NCBI RefSeq assembly: GCF_000715075.1
Contig: NC_134101.1
Span: forward strand, 138,956,237-139,020,236
Source of the DNA: Nicotiana tabacum
Taxonomy: Eukaryota; Streptophyta; Magnoliopsida; Solanales; Solanaceae
Length of the DNA stretch: 64,000 nucleotides
Direction of reading: 5' to 3'
The notes under the pieces were generated by a model. It did no database searches, had not been told where the DNA came from, and worked only from the letters and a program-made list of their open reading frames with translations. Made by a program: the position numbers and the translations under genes. The stretch's first letter is position 1. Each line of letters begins with the position of its first letter. Shown here in pieces: positions 1 through 11,657 of this stretch.

Positions 1-1462
1 AATCGATGTAAAACCCTCCACAAAATGATGGTAGTAACCCGCCAAGCCAAGAAAAATGTGGATCTCTGTAGCTGAGGATGGTCTGGGCCAACTCTGCACG
101 GCCTCTATCTTCTTCGAATCCACCTGAATACCTTCACTCGATACCACATGGCCTAAGAATTCCACTGAATCCAACCAAAACTCACATTTCGAGAATTTAG
201 CATATAATTTCTTCTCTCTCAGGTGCTGCTCATGATCTTCCCGACTCTGGGAATACACCAGAATATCATCATACGACAATGACAAACGAGTTAAGATACG
301 ACTGGAACACATTGTGCATCAAATGCATAAAGGCTGCTGGGGCATTGGTCAGCCCAAATGACATAACAAGGAACTTGTAATGACCATACTGAGTCTTGAA
401 GGCAGTCTTCGGGACAACTGGCTCCCGAATCTTCAACTGATGGTAAACTGAGCACAAATCAATCTTAGAAAACACATGTGCGCCCTGAAGCTGGTCAAAC
501 AGATCATCAATATGAGGCAAAGGATAACGGTTCTTAACTGTCACTTTGTTCAACTGGCGATAATCAATACACATACACATAGAACCATCATTTTTCTTCA
601 CAAACAAGATAGGAGCACCCCAAGGTGATACACTGGGCCAAATAAAACCCTTATCAAGCAATTCCTATAACTGATCCTTCAACTCCTTCAACTCAGGAGG
701 AGCCATACGATACAGAGGAATAGAAATGGGCTGAGTGGCCGGCAACAGATCGATGCCAAAATTAATATCTCTATCAGGCGGCATGCCTAGAAGATCAGCT
801 GGAAACACATCGGGAAAATCCCGTACTAATGGGACTGAATCAACTGAAGGGGTATCAATACTGACATCTCTCACATAAGCTAAGTACGTGTCACACCCCT
901 TCTCAACTATACGCTGAGCTTTAAGAAAAGAAATAACTCTACTGGGAGTATGATCTAAAGTACCCCTCCACTCAACATGCGGTACACCAGGCATAACCAG
1001 CATCATAGTTTTGGCGTGACAATCAAGAATGGCATAATGGGGCGACAACCAGTCCATGCCCAAGATAATATCAAAATATACCATGCTGAGCAACAATAAA
1101 TCGGCTCTGGTCTGAAAACCACTAAGAGCAACCAAACATGACCGATAAACGCGGTCCACAACAAGAGAATCTCCCACAGGAGTAGAAACATAAACAGGGG
1201 AACTCAAAGAATCCCGAGATACACCCAAATGCGGAGCAAAATAAGAAAACACATAAGAGTAAGTAGAGCCTGGATCGAATAGAACCGACGCATCTCTGTG
1301 GCAAACCAATATAATATATGTGATGACAGAATCGGAGGCAACAACCTCGGTACGGGCAGGAAGGGCATTGTATCTGGCCTTCCCCCCAGGGCGACCTCTA
1401 CTTCCCCGACCTCCACCCCTAGCTAGCTGAGCAGGTGGGATAGAAACTGGAGCTGTAATCAT
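1..1462 (-). pseudogene. Element 1: chromovirus protease and reverse transcriptase, decayed
   Basis: Reading leftward on the minus strand, the protease has the retropepsin-like DPGST (about 1265-1280) and the later ILGMDWLSPH block. RT follows with [13 protein letters not shown], SPWGAP and IDYRQLNK blocks. An in-frame TAA at 665-667 separates the two halves. The RT frame breaks again near 269: the run before the active site (SFVIV) is in one frame, and the aspartates of the catalytic FIDD box plus ILVYS continue in another frame around 250-270, so the lesion sits in the catalytic motif itself. Pol continues beyond the left edge. The family makes cDNA and integrates it; this copy cannot encode active RT. 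The Tekay/Del-like assignment comes from similarity to elements 2 and 3, which keep a chromodomain. The lesions are visible directly. Confidence 0.9.
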
Positions 1463-1479
1463 AGCCTGTGAACTCTGCG

Positions 1480-2773
1480 AGCACGCTGTGGCTGAGAAGT
1501 CTGTGGAGGTGCAGTCCTCCCAAGTCTAGGGCAATCCCTCACCACATGGTATGTGTCACCACACTCAAAACAAGCTTTCGGAGGACGTGGAGACTATGAT
1601 TGGCTCGGACCAGGTCTGTTGGACTAACCTTTGAAAACACCTCACGCAGGAGGTGCGCTAGAAACCGGAGGTGCATAATAAGGCTCCTAAGGCCTTTTTG
1701 GAGCGATTGTCGCGTAAAACAAAAATCACGTGCTCACAATGACGACCTGCTGCTGGGGCACGGGCACCAGAGAAATGGCCCGACTCTCGAGACCTCTTGG
1801 CCTCCCTCTCCTCTCTCTCCCTAGCATGCATACCCTCAATCCTCCTAGCAATGCTCACCACCTGCTGATAAGAAATATCCATCTCCAACTCACGAGCCAT
1901 GCTAGATCTAATGCTGGGAATAAGGCCTTCAATAAGCTGGCAAACTCTCTCACGAACAGTAGAAACCAAAGCTGGTGCATGCATACCCAAACTAGTTTAA
2001 CGAACAACATACTCTGAGACAGTCATAGCACCCTGGCGCAAATGCTCAAACTTTGCGCGCCATATGTACCTGAGGCTTTGAGGAACATACTCTCTCAGAA
2101 ATAGATCTGAAAACTGAGTCCAAGTGAGTGAAGCAGCCTTATCTGGACTGTCTAACTCATAGGTGCGCCACCACTCATAGGTGGCTCCTCGAAGCTGGAA
2201 GGTAGTGAAGGAAACCCCGCTCGATCCTGATATACCCATGGTACGGAGAATGCGGTAGCTCTCATCTAGAAATCCCAGAGCATCCTTCGATGCTAGACCG
2301 CTAAATACAGGAGGCTTCTACTTTTTGAACCTCTCAAGCCTCAGCCGCTCCTCCTCGAAAATCGCTGCCCTGTCCTCGGGCTGAACTGACACTGCAGGCG
2401 GTCCAATAATAATCTCAGGGACCTGCTCAACATGCACTCGCTGCTCAGGAGTTTGGGCGGCGGGAGTCTATGCTCCTCCCCCAGCCTAAGATGTGGTTGC
2501 AACAAAGGGAAGCAACCCTGCCTGAGCTAAGGTGGTGTACATGCTCATGAACTGCGCCAAAGTCTCCTGAAGGGCTGGAGTAGTAGTAGTAGTAGGCGTA
2601 TCAGGTGCCTGGACTCCGACTGGAACTGCGGGTGGTACCTCGACGACAACTCGCGCAAGTGCTTTGGTTGTACCACGTGTGTGTCCTCGACTTCTACCCC
2701 AGCCCCAACCTATAATGGCTGTAGTAGGGGGCACTGGTGCCTGATCATCTCGGGTAGCACGTATCCTCACCAT
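1480..2773 (-). pseudogene. Element 1: gag (capsid/nucleocapsid), decayed
   Basis: The frame starts with ATG at 2771-2773 (MVRIRATRDD) and runs through a proline-rich N terminus, then the capsid-like retrotransposon gag domain (around 1997-2300: TFQLRGATYEWW, WTQFSDLFLREYVP). After a basic stretch comes one CCHC zinc knuckle at 1531-1572 (C-FE-C-GDTY-H-VVRD-C). Stops interrupt it at about 2486, 2320 and 1997, and a foreign 44-bp piece at 1694-1737 shifts the frame. Gag packages the RNA into virus-like particles in chromoviruses. The start is supported by a splice-acceptor-like tract directly upstream. Broken copy; family assignment is secure. Confidence 0.85.
1694..1737 (-). other. Fragment of a Tat-family LTR 5' end embedded in element 1 gag
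   Basis: On the minus strand this stretch begins TGTGAGCACGTGATTTTTG and continues to a GACAATCGCTCC-type end. It matches, with a few differences, the first about 43 bases of the element 5 LTR (53955 down to 53913, TGTAAGCACGTGATTTTTG). It lies inside gag in the same orientation. Normal gag-like coding (YYAPPVSS) resumes just after it in a shifted frame. No other part of the Tat element is present. Confidence 0.75.
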
Positions 2774-2803
2774 CTGTGAGAGAATAGAAGACAGAAGTTT
2801 AGA
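2774..2803 (-). promoter_or_regulatory. Putative 3' splice site abutting the gag start, element 1
   Basis: On the minus strand a pyrimidine-rich run (CTTCTGTCTTCTATTCTCTC) ends in ACAG immediately before the gag ATG. CTAAAC, a plausible branch site, lies a little upstream. Element 3 has the same arrangement at 25674-25704. Splicing is inferred, not shown. Confidence 0.45.
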
Positions 2804-2959
2804 ATTGTGATGTCAAAATATCGCACGACATGGAATCAAATGAAGTGGAAATTTTTCTAACAGTTACATAGCCTCTCGTAGATAAATACATACGTCTCTG
2901 TACCGATCAACGAGACTCTAATAAACTAGCTTGTGATCCATGACTCCTATGAACCTAGA

Positions 2960-2972
2960 GCTCTGATACCAA
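2960..2972 (-). promoter_or_regulatory. Primer binding site, element 1
   Basis: Reads TTGGTATCAGAGC on the minus strand, complementary to the 3' end of plant initiator-Met tRNA. It lies two bases inside the LTR end at 2975, as expected for the start of minus-strand cDNA synthesis. Confidence 0.85.
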
Positions 2973-2974
2973 CT

Positions 2975-3014
2975 TGTCACGATCCCGGTTCACCCTCTGT
3001 GAACCATCGTGACA
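2975..3014 (-). other. LTR-terminal hairpin next to the PBS, element 1
   Basis: TGTCACGAT at one side pairs perfectly with ATCGTGACA at the other, and an inner GGTTCAC/GTGAACC pair stacks inside. Related terminal inverted repeats are found at 6213-6248, 11869-11898, 20984-21013 and 25471-25505. The position resembles the U5-PBS stem of retroviruses. Confidence 0.6.
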
Positions 3015-3647
3015 ACACCTAGTCTCTACAACTAGGTAAGCCTAATTTGCGGAATAAAAACAAAAATTTGCCGGAAGTAAAACAATTTAAAATAGAAATA
3101 AAGTAGTAATAGTTTTTAAATGTGTCGTCCAGCTCACACCATGTTTAACTCTCAATACCAATACATATATCCAAGACTCGGAAACCCACGAATCACAAGC
3201 TGAGATCAATACTGCATAGCTCTAACTCCGGAATGTCTAATAAGAACAGAAAAATACAGAAGGGCTAAATACTAAAAGCAGGAATAGAAAGGGACTTCTC
3301 GGTCTACGGATGCAGCAAATGTACCTCGAAGTCTCTAGAGCAGTCGCCTCCTCAAGGATGATAGGTTTGAGTAGCGGTACCTGGATCTGCGCATGAAAAA
3401 CATGCGCAAAAGAGTCATGAGTACATCACAACGGTACTCATTAAGTGCCAAGCCTAACCTCGGTTGGGCAGTGACGAGGAAGGTCAGGGCCCTACTGAGG
3501 TTAAATAAAATATAAAGATGATAGGATAAGATAAGCAGTGCAATTGAGAATCTACAGTAAGAATCTATACAAGATAATAAGAGTACAATAACGGAAACAG
3601 AGATGAAGGCAAACCACAATGAAGTACCACTCATAACAAGGATGATA

Positions 3648-3875
3648 ACTGGGGATCTCTTGGTATCCCGAGGATCTCTTAGTATCCTCAATATATGCTA
3701 GGGATCTCTTGGTATCCCGAGGATCTCTTGGTATTCTCAATATATGTTAGGGATCTCTCGGTATCCCGAGGATCTCTTGGTATCCTCAACATATGCTAGG
3801 GATCTCTAGGTATACCGAGGATCTCTTGGTATTCTCAATATACATGCCAGGGATCTCTTGGTATCCCGCACCTTA
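3648..3875. repeat. 49-bp tandem repeat in element 1 LTR
   Basis: About four and a half units containing GGGATCTCTTGGTATCC, with TAGGGATC starts at 3699, 3748 and 3797 (49 bp apart) and a last one 51 bp further. Each unit is itself two diverged halves sharing GGATCTCTTGGTAT. It lies between the putative splice donor and the LTR end. Confidence 0.85.
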
Positions 3876-4271
3876 GTTCAGATCATAAATATGTACAGGG
3901 GATCTCCCGGGATGCCGTCCCGTAGTCCCAAAGTAAAAACACACAGCAGCAACACAAGAATACCCAATTAAGCTAAATTTTGTACCAAGTAAATAATTAA
4001 TTCTAGCCTAACATGCTTCACGTAATGCAATTAAGGCAGTTTAAGCAAATAGGCAATTAAATCAACTAAACATGCTTTTCTAAACTAGCAACATGCTAAA
4101 TTTACAAGTAGAATAAAACAGAAAAAAGAACTCAATTGAAATACTTAAGGAAAAATCGAATTTTCAACAATTAGCTCAAGTACGCACTCGTCACCTCACG
4201 TACAAGGCATTTCAATTATCAAATATATCATATCCTAAGGGAAAGGTCCCCCACACAAGGTTAGACAAGCC

Positions 4272-4279
4272 ACTTACCT
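4272..4279 (-). promoter_or_regulatory. Splice-donor-like site GAGGTAAGT in element 1 LTR
   Basis: Minus-strand AG|GTAAGT, a full match to the plant 5' splice consensus. Counterparts are at 24228-24235 (element 3), 19612-19619 (element A) and, as AGGTGAGT, 13017-13024 (element 2). With the acceptor at 2774 it would define an intron of about 1504 bp that removes the PBS. Confidence 0.45.
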
Positions 4280-4789
4280 CTAACCCGGTCAAAAATCAAC
4301 CTGAAACCACGCTCTTGCCACGAGTACTCGACTCTGAATGACCCAAATCTATTCAATTCAATTGCATAATGTAAATAACACTTCAAGTAACCGATTCTAC
4401 AACTAAATTCTAAGCTATTACGCAAAATTAGGTAAAATGACCAAAACGCCCTCGGGCCCACGTCTCAGAATTGGGTAAAATTTACATTTTACAGAATCCT
4501 CACACTCCCACGAGTCTAACCACCCCAAAATTATCCAAATCCAATGTCAAATCCCCAATCAAAACTCAAATTTTCGGTCTAAGAACTTTTTCCCAATTTT
4601 CATACAAATTCCGAAATTAAAGGATGAATTCATGTTTAGATTAATGGGTTACAAGCAAAAATGAGTTAAGAATCGTTACTCAATCGATATCTCTGAAAAT
4701 CCCTCAGAATCTCACTCAAATTCGAGCTCCCAAGCTTAAGTTTTGATAAAAATGGCTAAAACTCTCGATTTGAAATCTTATATTTGCCC

Positions 4790-5070
4790 AGGCGCGTTCT
4801 TCTTCGCGAACGCGAGGCTACTATCGCGAATGCAATGCACAAAAGTCATGTTGGCCAAATTCCTCTTTTGCAAATGCGAGGTCCACTCGCGAACGCGTAG
4901 CTTACACGGGCAGACCCTATGCGAATGCGAGGACCATGTCGCGAACGCAAAGACCAACGGGGCCTTACCTTCGTGAACGTGGGACATCATCGCGAATGCA
5001 AAGTACATTTCAGCTGCTTCACCCAAATGCTCTACGCGAACACGAGACCCTCTCGCGAACGCGATGAACG
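4790..5070. repeat. Cluster of dyad-symmetric TCGCGAACGCGA-type motifs
   Basis: Repeated 12-mers such as TCGCGAACGCGA, TCGCGAATGCAA and TACGCGAACACGAG at irregular spacing of roughly 25-40 bp. This is the GC-rich version of the TCGCAAATGCGA clusters in the other chromovirus LTRs of the window. Confidence 0.8.
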
Positions 5071-5760
5071 TTTTCTTTGCAACACAACAACAGAAAATCT
5101 GTTGTCTTTTCAAGTTCAAAAGTGGTTCGTTGAGCATCCGAAACACACCCGAGGCCCCCGAGACCTCAACCAAACCTGCCAACCAATCCAAAAACATCAT
5201 TCAAACTTGTTCCAACCTTCAAAACACTCAAAAAAACATCAAAACACCTATTTTTCATCGGATTCAAGCCTAATAATTCCAAAAACTCTAAAACACGCTT
5301 TCGATCAAAAAGTCTATCAAACTTCATCCAAATGACCTGAAAGTTGCACACACGTTACTTCAACACTACGGAGCTACTCCAACTTCCAGAATTCCATTCC
5401 GACCCTCGGATCAAATTCTCACTATCGGACCGGAAACTTCAAAAATTCTACTTTCGGCATTTCAAGCCTAAATTTGCTACGGACCTCCAAAACACAATCC
5501 AAATACGCCCTTAAACCCGAAATCACCCAACAGAGCTAACGGAACCATCGGATTTCCATTCCGAGGCCGTTTTCACACTGTTCTGACTATGGTTAACTTT
5601 CTAACACTTAAGCTTTCACTTTGGGACTAAGTGTCCCAAAACTCTCCGAAACTCGACACCGAACATCTAGGCAAATCAAAATAGCAGAATTAAACTTGGG
5701 GAAAGCGGTTAATAGGGGATCAGGGTGTTAATTCTTAAGACGACCGGTCGGGTCGTCACA

Positions 5761-6250
5761 CGAGGTTAGGCTTGCCACTTACTGAGTATCGCTGTGGTGT
5801 ACTCATGCCCCTTCTGCGCATGTTTTTCATGTGCAGATCCAGGTACTGCGACTCATTCCTGTCACCTTTGAGGCGAGGCGACTGCTCCAGCGACTTCGAG
5901 GTACATCTGCCGCATCTGCAGACCGAGAAGTCCCTTTCTATTCTAGATTTTAAACATTTGACCTTCTGTATTTCTTTCCCCTTGTTAGATATTCTGGAGT
6001 TAGACATTGTAGATATCCAAAGGCTTGTGGTTCCGTAAGTTTTCGGGTTTTGGGATAGTGTACTTGATTCTGAGAATGTTGTGTTGTATATGCCGAGCGA
6101 CACTTTTAAACACTCTTTTATCACTCTTCATTCTGTTTTAATTTGTTTTTATTCCGCACTTTGGTTATCTTCCACAATTTAGGTTTACCTAGTCGTAGAG
6201 GACTAGGTGCCGTCACGATGGTTCACGGAGGGCGAACCGGGGTCGTGACA
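5761..6250 (+). mobile_element. Plus-strand chromovirus LTR, 3' part only
   Basis: Plus-strand sequence homologous to the terminal 500 bases of the element 1 LTR (CGAGGTTAGGCTTGCCACTT through the terminal GGGTCGTGACA). It is truncated at 5761, where element 1 starts. Its end at 6250 abuts element 2 LTR sequence directly, with no PBS, so it is a 3' LTR or solo LTR inserted into element 2. The missing part should lie to the left of the window. Confidence 0.8.
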
Positions 6251-8183
6251 CATTTATAGTCAAATAAATTCATACAAGTTCTCAAGTAAGTGTGCACCTT
6301 CATTTACATTTATTTACAAATTCCTAGCATGTCCTAAGTGATCTCAGTAGCAAGAAAATATAGAGACATTCACAATATAGCATGGTACGGGTCCTAAACT
6401 ACCCGGAGAATTAGCATAATAGTATCTACGCACAGACTCTCGTCACCTAGTGCATACGTAGCCCCCGCATTTAGCAGCAATTATTTAATTATTACACCTA
6501 TGGGTCAATTCCCCCTTACAAGGTTAGAAAGGAGACTCATCTCACTCCAAAGTGCACTCCCAATATTCAAGAATGCGATCAAAACACTTAATTAGGAGCC
6601 GAACGATCCAAAACTAATCAAACAGGGTAAGAATTAGTCAATACAAGCTTAAGAGTTCATATTCTAACTATTAAAATAATTTTTCAACCCTAAATGCAAG
6701 TTTCTTAAAATTTATCCCTAGGCCCACGTTCCCGGATTCCGAAAATATTTGAAGAAATTTGTTACCCATAACCTAAGGATCAAAAAGATATAATTTTTAC
6801 TCCATTCTATAATAAATTTCGTGGTTAGATCTTGTTTTTATCAAAACCCTAGGTTTTCACCTAAACCCTTGATTTTTCCTAATTTTTACATGTTAATCTA
6901 CCCATAATCTATGTATTTAACTCATGTTGTGTAGAAATTACTTACCTCAAAGTGCTAGCTGAAAACCCTCTTCCAAAAGCTCCAAAAATCGCCTAAGAGG
7001 ATGAAGTGAAATGAAATAATGGCCTAAATTCCGCATTAAAAGAGTTGAACACAACCCTCTGATGTCGCATTTGCGACACCAGGTTTGCAAATGCGAGGGT
7101 CGCAATTGCGACAAAAGCCTCGCATGTGCGAAGCCTGGGCTTCATCTGTTGGGATCGCAAATGCGACCACAGAGTTGCAAATGCGATGTCTGCTGGGATC
7201 GCAAATGCGAACACTACCTGAGTCGGGCTTTATCGCAATTGCGAAGCCATCATCGCAAATGCGAGGTTCGCATTTGCGAACAATCTCTCGCATTTGCGAG
7301 ACCTGCAACTGGTGCCAAGAACACCAGCAAATTTGGTCTGCTTTCAACTCCTTCCACATGTCCGAAACTCACCCGAGCCCTCGAGGCTCCACACCGAATA
7401 CTCACACAAGTCTAACAATATCATACAAACTTGCTCGCGCGATCGGAACATCGAAATAACATCAAAAACCACGAATTGGATGCCAAAACTTATGATTTAC
7501 TCATGAACTTTAAGAACTTCTAAAATACTTCCGCGCGTCCGATTGCTACCAAAACAACTCGGAATGACGCCAAACTTTGTGTGCAAGTCTAAAATGACAT
7601 TACGGACCTACTCTAACTTTTGGAACTGAAATCCGAACCCGATATCAAATAGTCCACCCTCGGTCAAACTTTCCAAAAACTTCAAGTCTAACTTTTCACC
7701 AAATGCCTCCAAAACGACCTACGAACCTCCGAATCCACTTTCGGACGCGCTCCTAAGTCCAGAATTATCATACGGAGCTATTTCCAGGCCCGGAATCCCA
7801 AATGGACGCCTAGAATGTAAAAATTCACTTCAACCCAAACTTATGGAATTTGCTTAAATTGCCAACTTCACTATTAGGCGCCGAAACGCCCCCGGGTCAT
7901 CCAAAATCCAATCCGAACATACGCCAGAGTGAGAAATCATCATACAAACCTATTGGAACCGTAAAATTCCAATTCCGATGTCGTTTACTCAAAATGTTGA
8001 CCGAAGTCAAACTTGGCCTTTTAAGCCAATCTTAAGGAACCAAGTGTTCCGATTTCAACCCAAACTCTTCCAAATCCCGAACCAACCATCCCCACAAGTC
8101 ATAAATTAGTAAAAGCAAGTACGGAAAGTCTTATTTATGGGAATGGGGTTCTAGAAAGCAAAACGACCAGTCGAGTCATTACA
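6251..8183 (-). mobile_element. 3' LTR of element 2, truncated
   Basis: Minus-strand LTR starting TGTAATGACTCGACTGGTCG at 8183. It matches the 5' LTR of the same element (12732-14735) base for base over long stretches with scattered differences. It stops at 6251, where the plus-strand LTR was inserted; the counterpart of 11867-12731 is missing. The splice-donor-like site is lost here (ATGAGT near 6535-6540 instead of GTGAGT in the 5' LTR). Minus-strand 3' LTRs supply the polyadenylation signal in functional elements. Confidence 0.88.
7058..7300. repeat. TCGCAAATGCGA dyad cluster in element 2 3' LTR
   Basis: About a dozen copies of TCGCAAATGCGA, TCGCATTTGCGA or TCGCAATTGCGA, in both orientations of the off-centre AA. 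The matching cluster in the 5' LTR is at 13548-13850. Confidence 0.85.
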
Positions 8184-9700
8184 TTCTCCACCTCTTAAAC
8201 ATATGTTCGTCCTCGAACGGGTTTAGATTCATACCTAAAGTGCCAAATAAGCATGGATATCTGCTCCACATGTCCTCCTCGGACTCCCAGGTCGCCTCCT
8301 CGACTGGTTGGCCCCTCCACTGGACCTTTACGACAGAAATCCTCTTGGATCTCAACTGGCGATCCTGTCTATCAACAATGGCATCTGGCTCCTCCTCATA
8401 GCCCAAGCTCTCATCTAGCTGAATAGTACTGAAGTCTAACATGTAAGACAAGTCGGCGTGATACCTCCGAAGCATAGACACGTGAAAAACTGGATGAACC
8501 CCCGATAGGCTGGGAGGTAAAGCAAGCTCATAAGCAACCTCCCCAACTCACCCCAACACCTCGAATGGGCCTATAAACCTTAGGCTCAACTTGCCCTTCT
8601 TTCCGAATATCATAGTACCCTTCATCGGCGAGACTTTCAAGAGAACCTTCTCACCGACCATGAATGATACATCCCACGTCTTCTGATCTGCATAACTCTT
8701 CTGTTTGGACTGAGCTGTGCGAAGTCTTTCCTGAATCAACTTTACCTTTTCCAAAGCATCTTTCACCAAGTCTGTACCATGCAACTTAGCTTCACAAGGC
8801 TCAAACCATCCGATAGGAGAACGACATCGCCGACCATATAAATCCTCAAATAGAGCCATCTCGATGCTGGACTGATAGATGTAGTTGTAAGCAAACTCGG
8901 CCAAAGGCAAGAACTGATCCCACTACCCTCCAAAGTTAATCACACATGCTCTGAGCATGTCCTCCAGAATTTGAAGTGTCTGCTCCGATTGCCCGTCGAT
9001 CTGTGGGTGAAATGTTATGCTGAGCTCTACACGGGTCCCCAGCCGACTCTGTACGGCTCTCTAGAAATGGGAAGTGAACTGAGGGCCTCTATCTGATATG
9101 ATGGAAACAGGCATACCGTGCAACCGAACTATCTCTCTAATGTAGATCTAAGCCAACCTATCTGAAGTATAAGTAGTCACAACCAGAATGAAGTGTGCCA
9201 ACTTAGTCAATCTATCGACAATGACCCAACCTGCATCAAACTTCCGCAATGTCCGCGGCAACCCAACTACAAAGTCCATGGTAATGCACTCCCACTTTCA
9301 CTCAGGTATAGACACTTGCTGAAATAGGCCACCTAGCCTCTGGTGCTCATACTTAACCTGCTGCCAATTCAAACACCTGGCCACATATTCAACTATGTCT
9401 TTCTTCATCCGTCGCCACCAATAATGTTGCCTCAGATCATGATACATCTTCGTGACACCTGGATGAATGGAATACCGTGAACTGTGTGCCTCCTCTAGAA
9501 TCCTCTCCCTCAAGCCATCGACATTAGGAACATATAGGCAACCCTGGAGTCGCAAAATACCATCATCGCCAATAGAAACCTCCTTGGCACTACCTTGTAG
9601 CACCATCTCTCTGAGAACTTCCAAATGCGGATCATCGAACTGCCGAGCCTTGATCTACCCCAATAATGAAGACTGAGCAACAACACACGCAAGGACCCGG
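8179..9700 (-). pseudogene. Element 2: integrase and chromodomain, decayed
   Basis: Minus strand, right to left. The HHCC zinc region (9298-9624: HSSRYSIHP then CLNW) has its last cysteine replaced by tryptophan. The catalytic core follows at about 9000-9290 with DFVVG, SDRGPQFTS and the glutamate in QSEQTLQ, so the three acidic residues are still recognisable. The C-terminal domain (8548-8910: GRRCRSP, GEKVLLKVSPMKG) is followed by a chromodomain (8179-8540: VQWRGQPVEEATWE). In-frame stops lie at 8548, about 8925, 9070, 9150 and 9297. The final stop is the TAA inside the LTR's TGTAA. Chromodomains direct integration to marked chromatin; this places the element among chromoviruses. Confidence 0.88.
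8184..8200 (-). promoter_or_regulatory. Polypurine tract, element 2
   Basis: Minus strand reads GTTTAAGAGGTGGAGAA directly before the 3' LTR start at 8183. It is the plus-strand primer site, nearly identical to AGAGGTGGAGAA in element 3 (31074-31085). Confidence 0.8.
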
Positions 9701-10401
9701 CTGGGCTCTAAAATATCCAACCTCACTAGTCTGTTAGCCAAGGACTAATGTCCAAAGCTAGTGGTTTCACCTTTGCTGAAATGAATGCCAAACTACCCAT
9801 ACTCTCTACCTTCCTGCTTAAGGCATCCGCGACCACATTTGCCTTGCCTGGATGATAAAGAATGGTGGCGTCATAATCCTTCAGTAACTCAAGCCATCTA
9901 TGCTACCTCAAATTGAGATCCCTCTGCTTAAACAAATGTTGCATGATGCGATGATCAATATAAGCATCACATGACACCCCATACAGATAGTGCCTCTATA
10001 TCTTAAGATCATGAACAATCGCTGCTAACTCTAGGTTGTGCACAAGGCAATTCTTCTCATGAATCTTCAGCTGACGTGAATTATAGCAATAACTCGCCCC
10101 TTCTGCATCAATACATATCCCAAACCATCATGTGATGCGTCGCAATACACCGTATACGTCCCTGAACAGGAAGGCAACACTAGAACCGATGCCATAGTCA
10201 AAGCCGTCTTGAATTTCTGAAATATCGCCTCACAATCATCAGGCCAACGGAAAGGAGCACCCTACTGGGTCAGTCTAGTAAAAGGTGCTGCAATGGATGA
10301 AAAGCCCTGCGTGAATCGGCGATAATAACCTGCTAACCCTAAGAAACTCCTGATCTCAGTCACTCTACCTCAATCTTTTTGGGATCTACCTTAATACCCT
10401 C
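9701..10401 (-). pseudogene. Element 2: RNase H region, decayed
   Basis: Minus-strand translation in pieces gives the RT-linked RNase H of Ty3/gypsy elements ([38 protein letters not shown]) with several stops, so no long open frame remains. It joins the RT fragment on its right and the integrase fragment on its left in the expected gypsy order RT, RNase H, integrase. Confidence 0.75.
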
Positions 10402-11096
10402 TCATGATACAATATGCCCCAAGAATGCTACTGACTCTAGCCAAAACTCACACTTGGAGAACTTAGCATATAGCTTCTGCTCTCGCAAGGTCTGAAGCAC
10501 TACTCTCAAATGTTGCTCGTGCTCCCCCAGGCTACGTGAGTACACCAAGATGTCGTCAATAAAGACGATAACAAAGGAATCAATATAAGGCCTGAACACC
10601 CTGTTCATCAAGTCCATAAACACCACTGGGGCATTAGTCAAGCCAAAGGACATCACTAGAAACTCATATTTGCCATATCTAGTACGGAAAACAGTCTTCG
10701 GGACATCTGAGTCCCGAATCTTCAGCTGATGATACCCTGATCTCAAGTCGATCTTAGAGAATACCCTAGCACCCTGCAACTGGTCGAACAAATCATCAAT
10801 CACGGCAATGGGTACTTATTCTTAATGGTGGCCTTGTTCAACTGGCGGTAATCAATGCACATTCGCATAGTCCCATCCTTCTTCTTTACAAACAACACTG
10901 GTGCACCCCAAGGTGACACATTCGTTCTAACAAACCCCTTTGCTAATAACTCATCAAGCTGCTCCTTCAACTCCTTCAACTCTTTCGGAGCTATACGGTA
11001 CGGTGGGAGAGATATAGGTTGGGTACCTGGAGCCAAATCAATATAGAAATCAATATCACGATCCGGTGGCATGCCAGGAAGGTCAGAAGGAAACAC
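10402..11096 (-). pseudogene. Element 2: reverse transcriptase, one frameshift
   Basis: Two overlapping minus-strand frames. 10800-11096 carries [21 protein letters not shown] and IDYRQLNK. 10402-10803 carries [19 protein letters not shown] and an intact catalytic FIDD at 10552-10563. A one-base loss near 10800 (after NKYPLP) separates them. Apart from this shift the domain looks complete, making it better preserved than the RT of element 1. It cannot be translated as one protein. Confidence 0.9.
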
Positions 11097-11657
11097 ATCG
11101 GCGAATTCCTAGACTACTAGAACTGAATCAATTGTCGGAGACTCTGCGGTGGTGTCCCAAACATAAGCTAGATAAGCCAAACAACCCTTCTAGACCATAC
11201 ACCGAGCCTTCAAAAAAAGAGATGACCTGACTAGATGTACTAACTGATGAACTCTTCCATTCCAACCTTGACACTTCTTTCATTGCTAAAGTAACAGTCT
11301 TGGCATGGCAATCTAGGACGGCGTGATACGAGGATAACCAGTCCATGCCCAGGATGACCTCAAAGTCGGTCATATCAAGCAACAAGAGATCTACTCTAGT
11401 CTCAAAACCACAGAATGTGACCATACAGGACCGGTAGATCCGATCCACAACCACAGAATCGCCCACAGGAGTGGACACATGAACAGGAGTACCCAAGGAC
11501 TCACGAGGAATATCCAGAAAATGAGCAAACAGAGATGATACATATGAATAGGTAGACCCTGGATCAAATAGCACTGAAGCATCCCTACCGCAGATGGAAA
11601 TAATACCTGTGATAACGGCATCTGAGGCCAATTCATCTGGTCTGGCCGAAAAAGCAT
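11097..11657 (-). pseudogene. Element 2: aspartic protease
   Basis: An open minus-strand stretch of 167 residues (11128-11631) with the DPGSTYSYVS active-site region and the LGMDWLSSYHAVLDCHAK block typical of chromovirus protease. It ends in a stop before RT. Upstream there is almost no gag: only about a dozen residues of the gag/protease linker (PKFYAFSARPDE) survive before unrelated leader sequence. Confidence 0.85.

Larger units (their letters stand above)
2975..5760 (-). mobile_element. 5' LTR of element 1 (chromovirus, about 2.8 kb)
   Basis: On the minus strand it starts TGTGACGACCCGACCGGTCG at 5760 and ends ATCGTGACA at 2975, next to the PBS. It holds, in order, the palindromic start CGACCGGTCG, a GGGGGCCTCGGGTG block (near 5145-5165), a cluster of TCGCGAACGCGA dyads (4790-5070), a GAGGTAAGT splice-donor-like site (4272-4279) and a 49-bp tandem repeat (3648-3875). 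The last 40 bases form a long inverted repeat. It was inserted into the plus-strand LTR fragment that continues at 5761. Many small open frames here come from CpG-rich repeats and are not genes. Confidence 0.88.
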
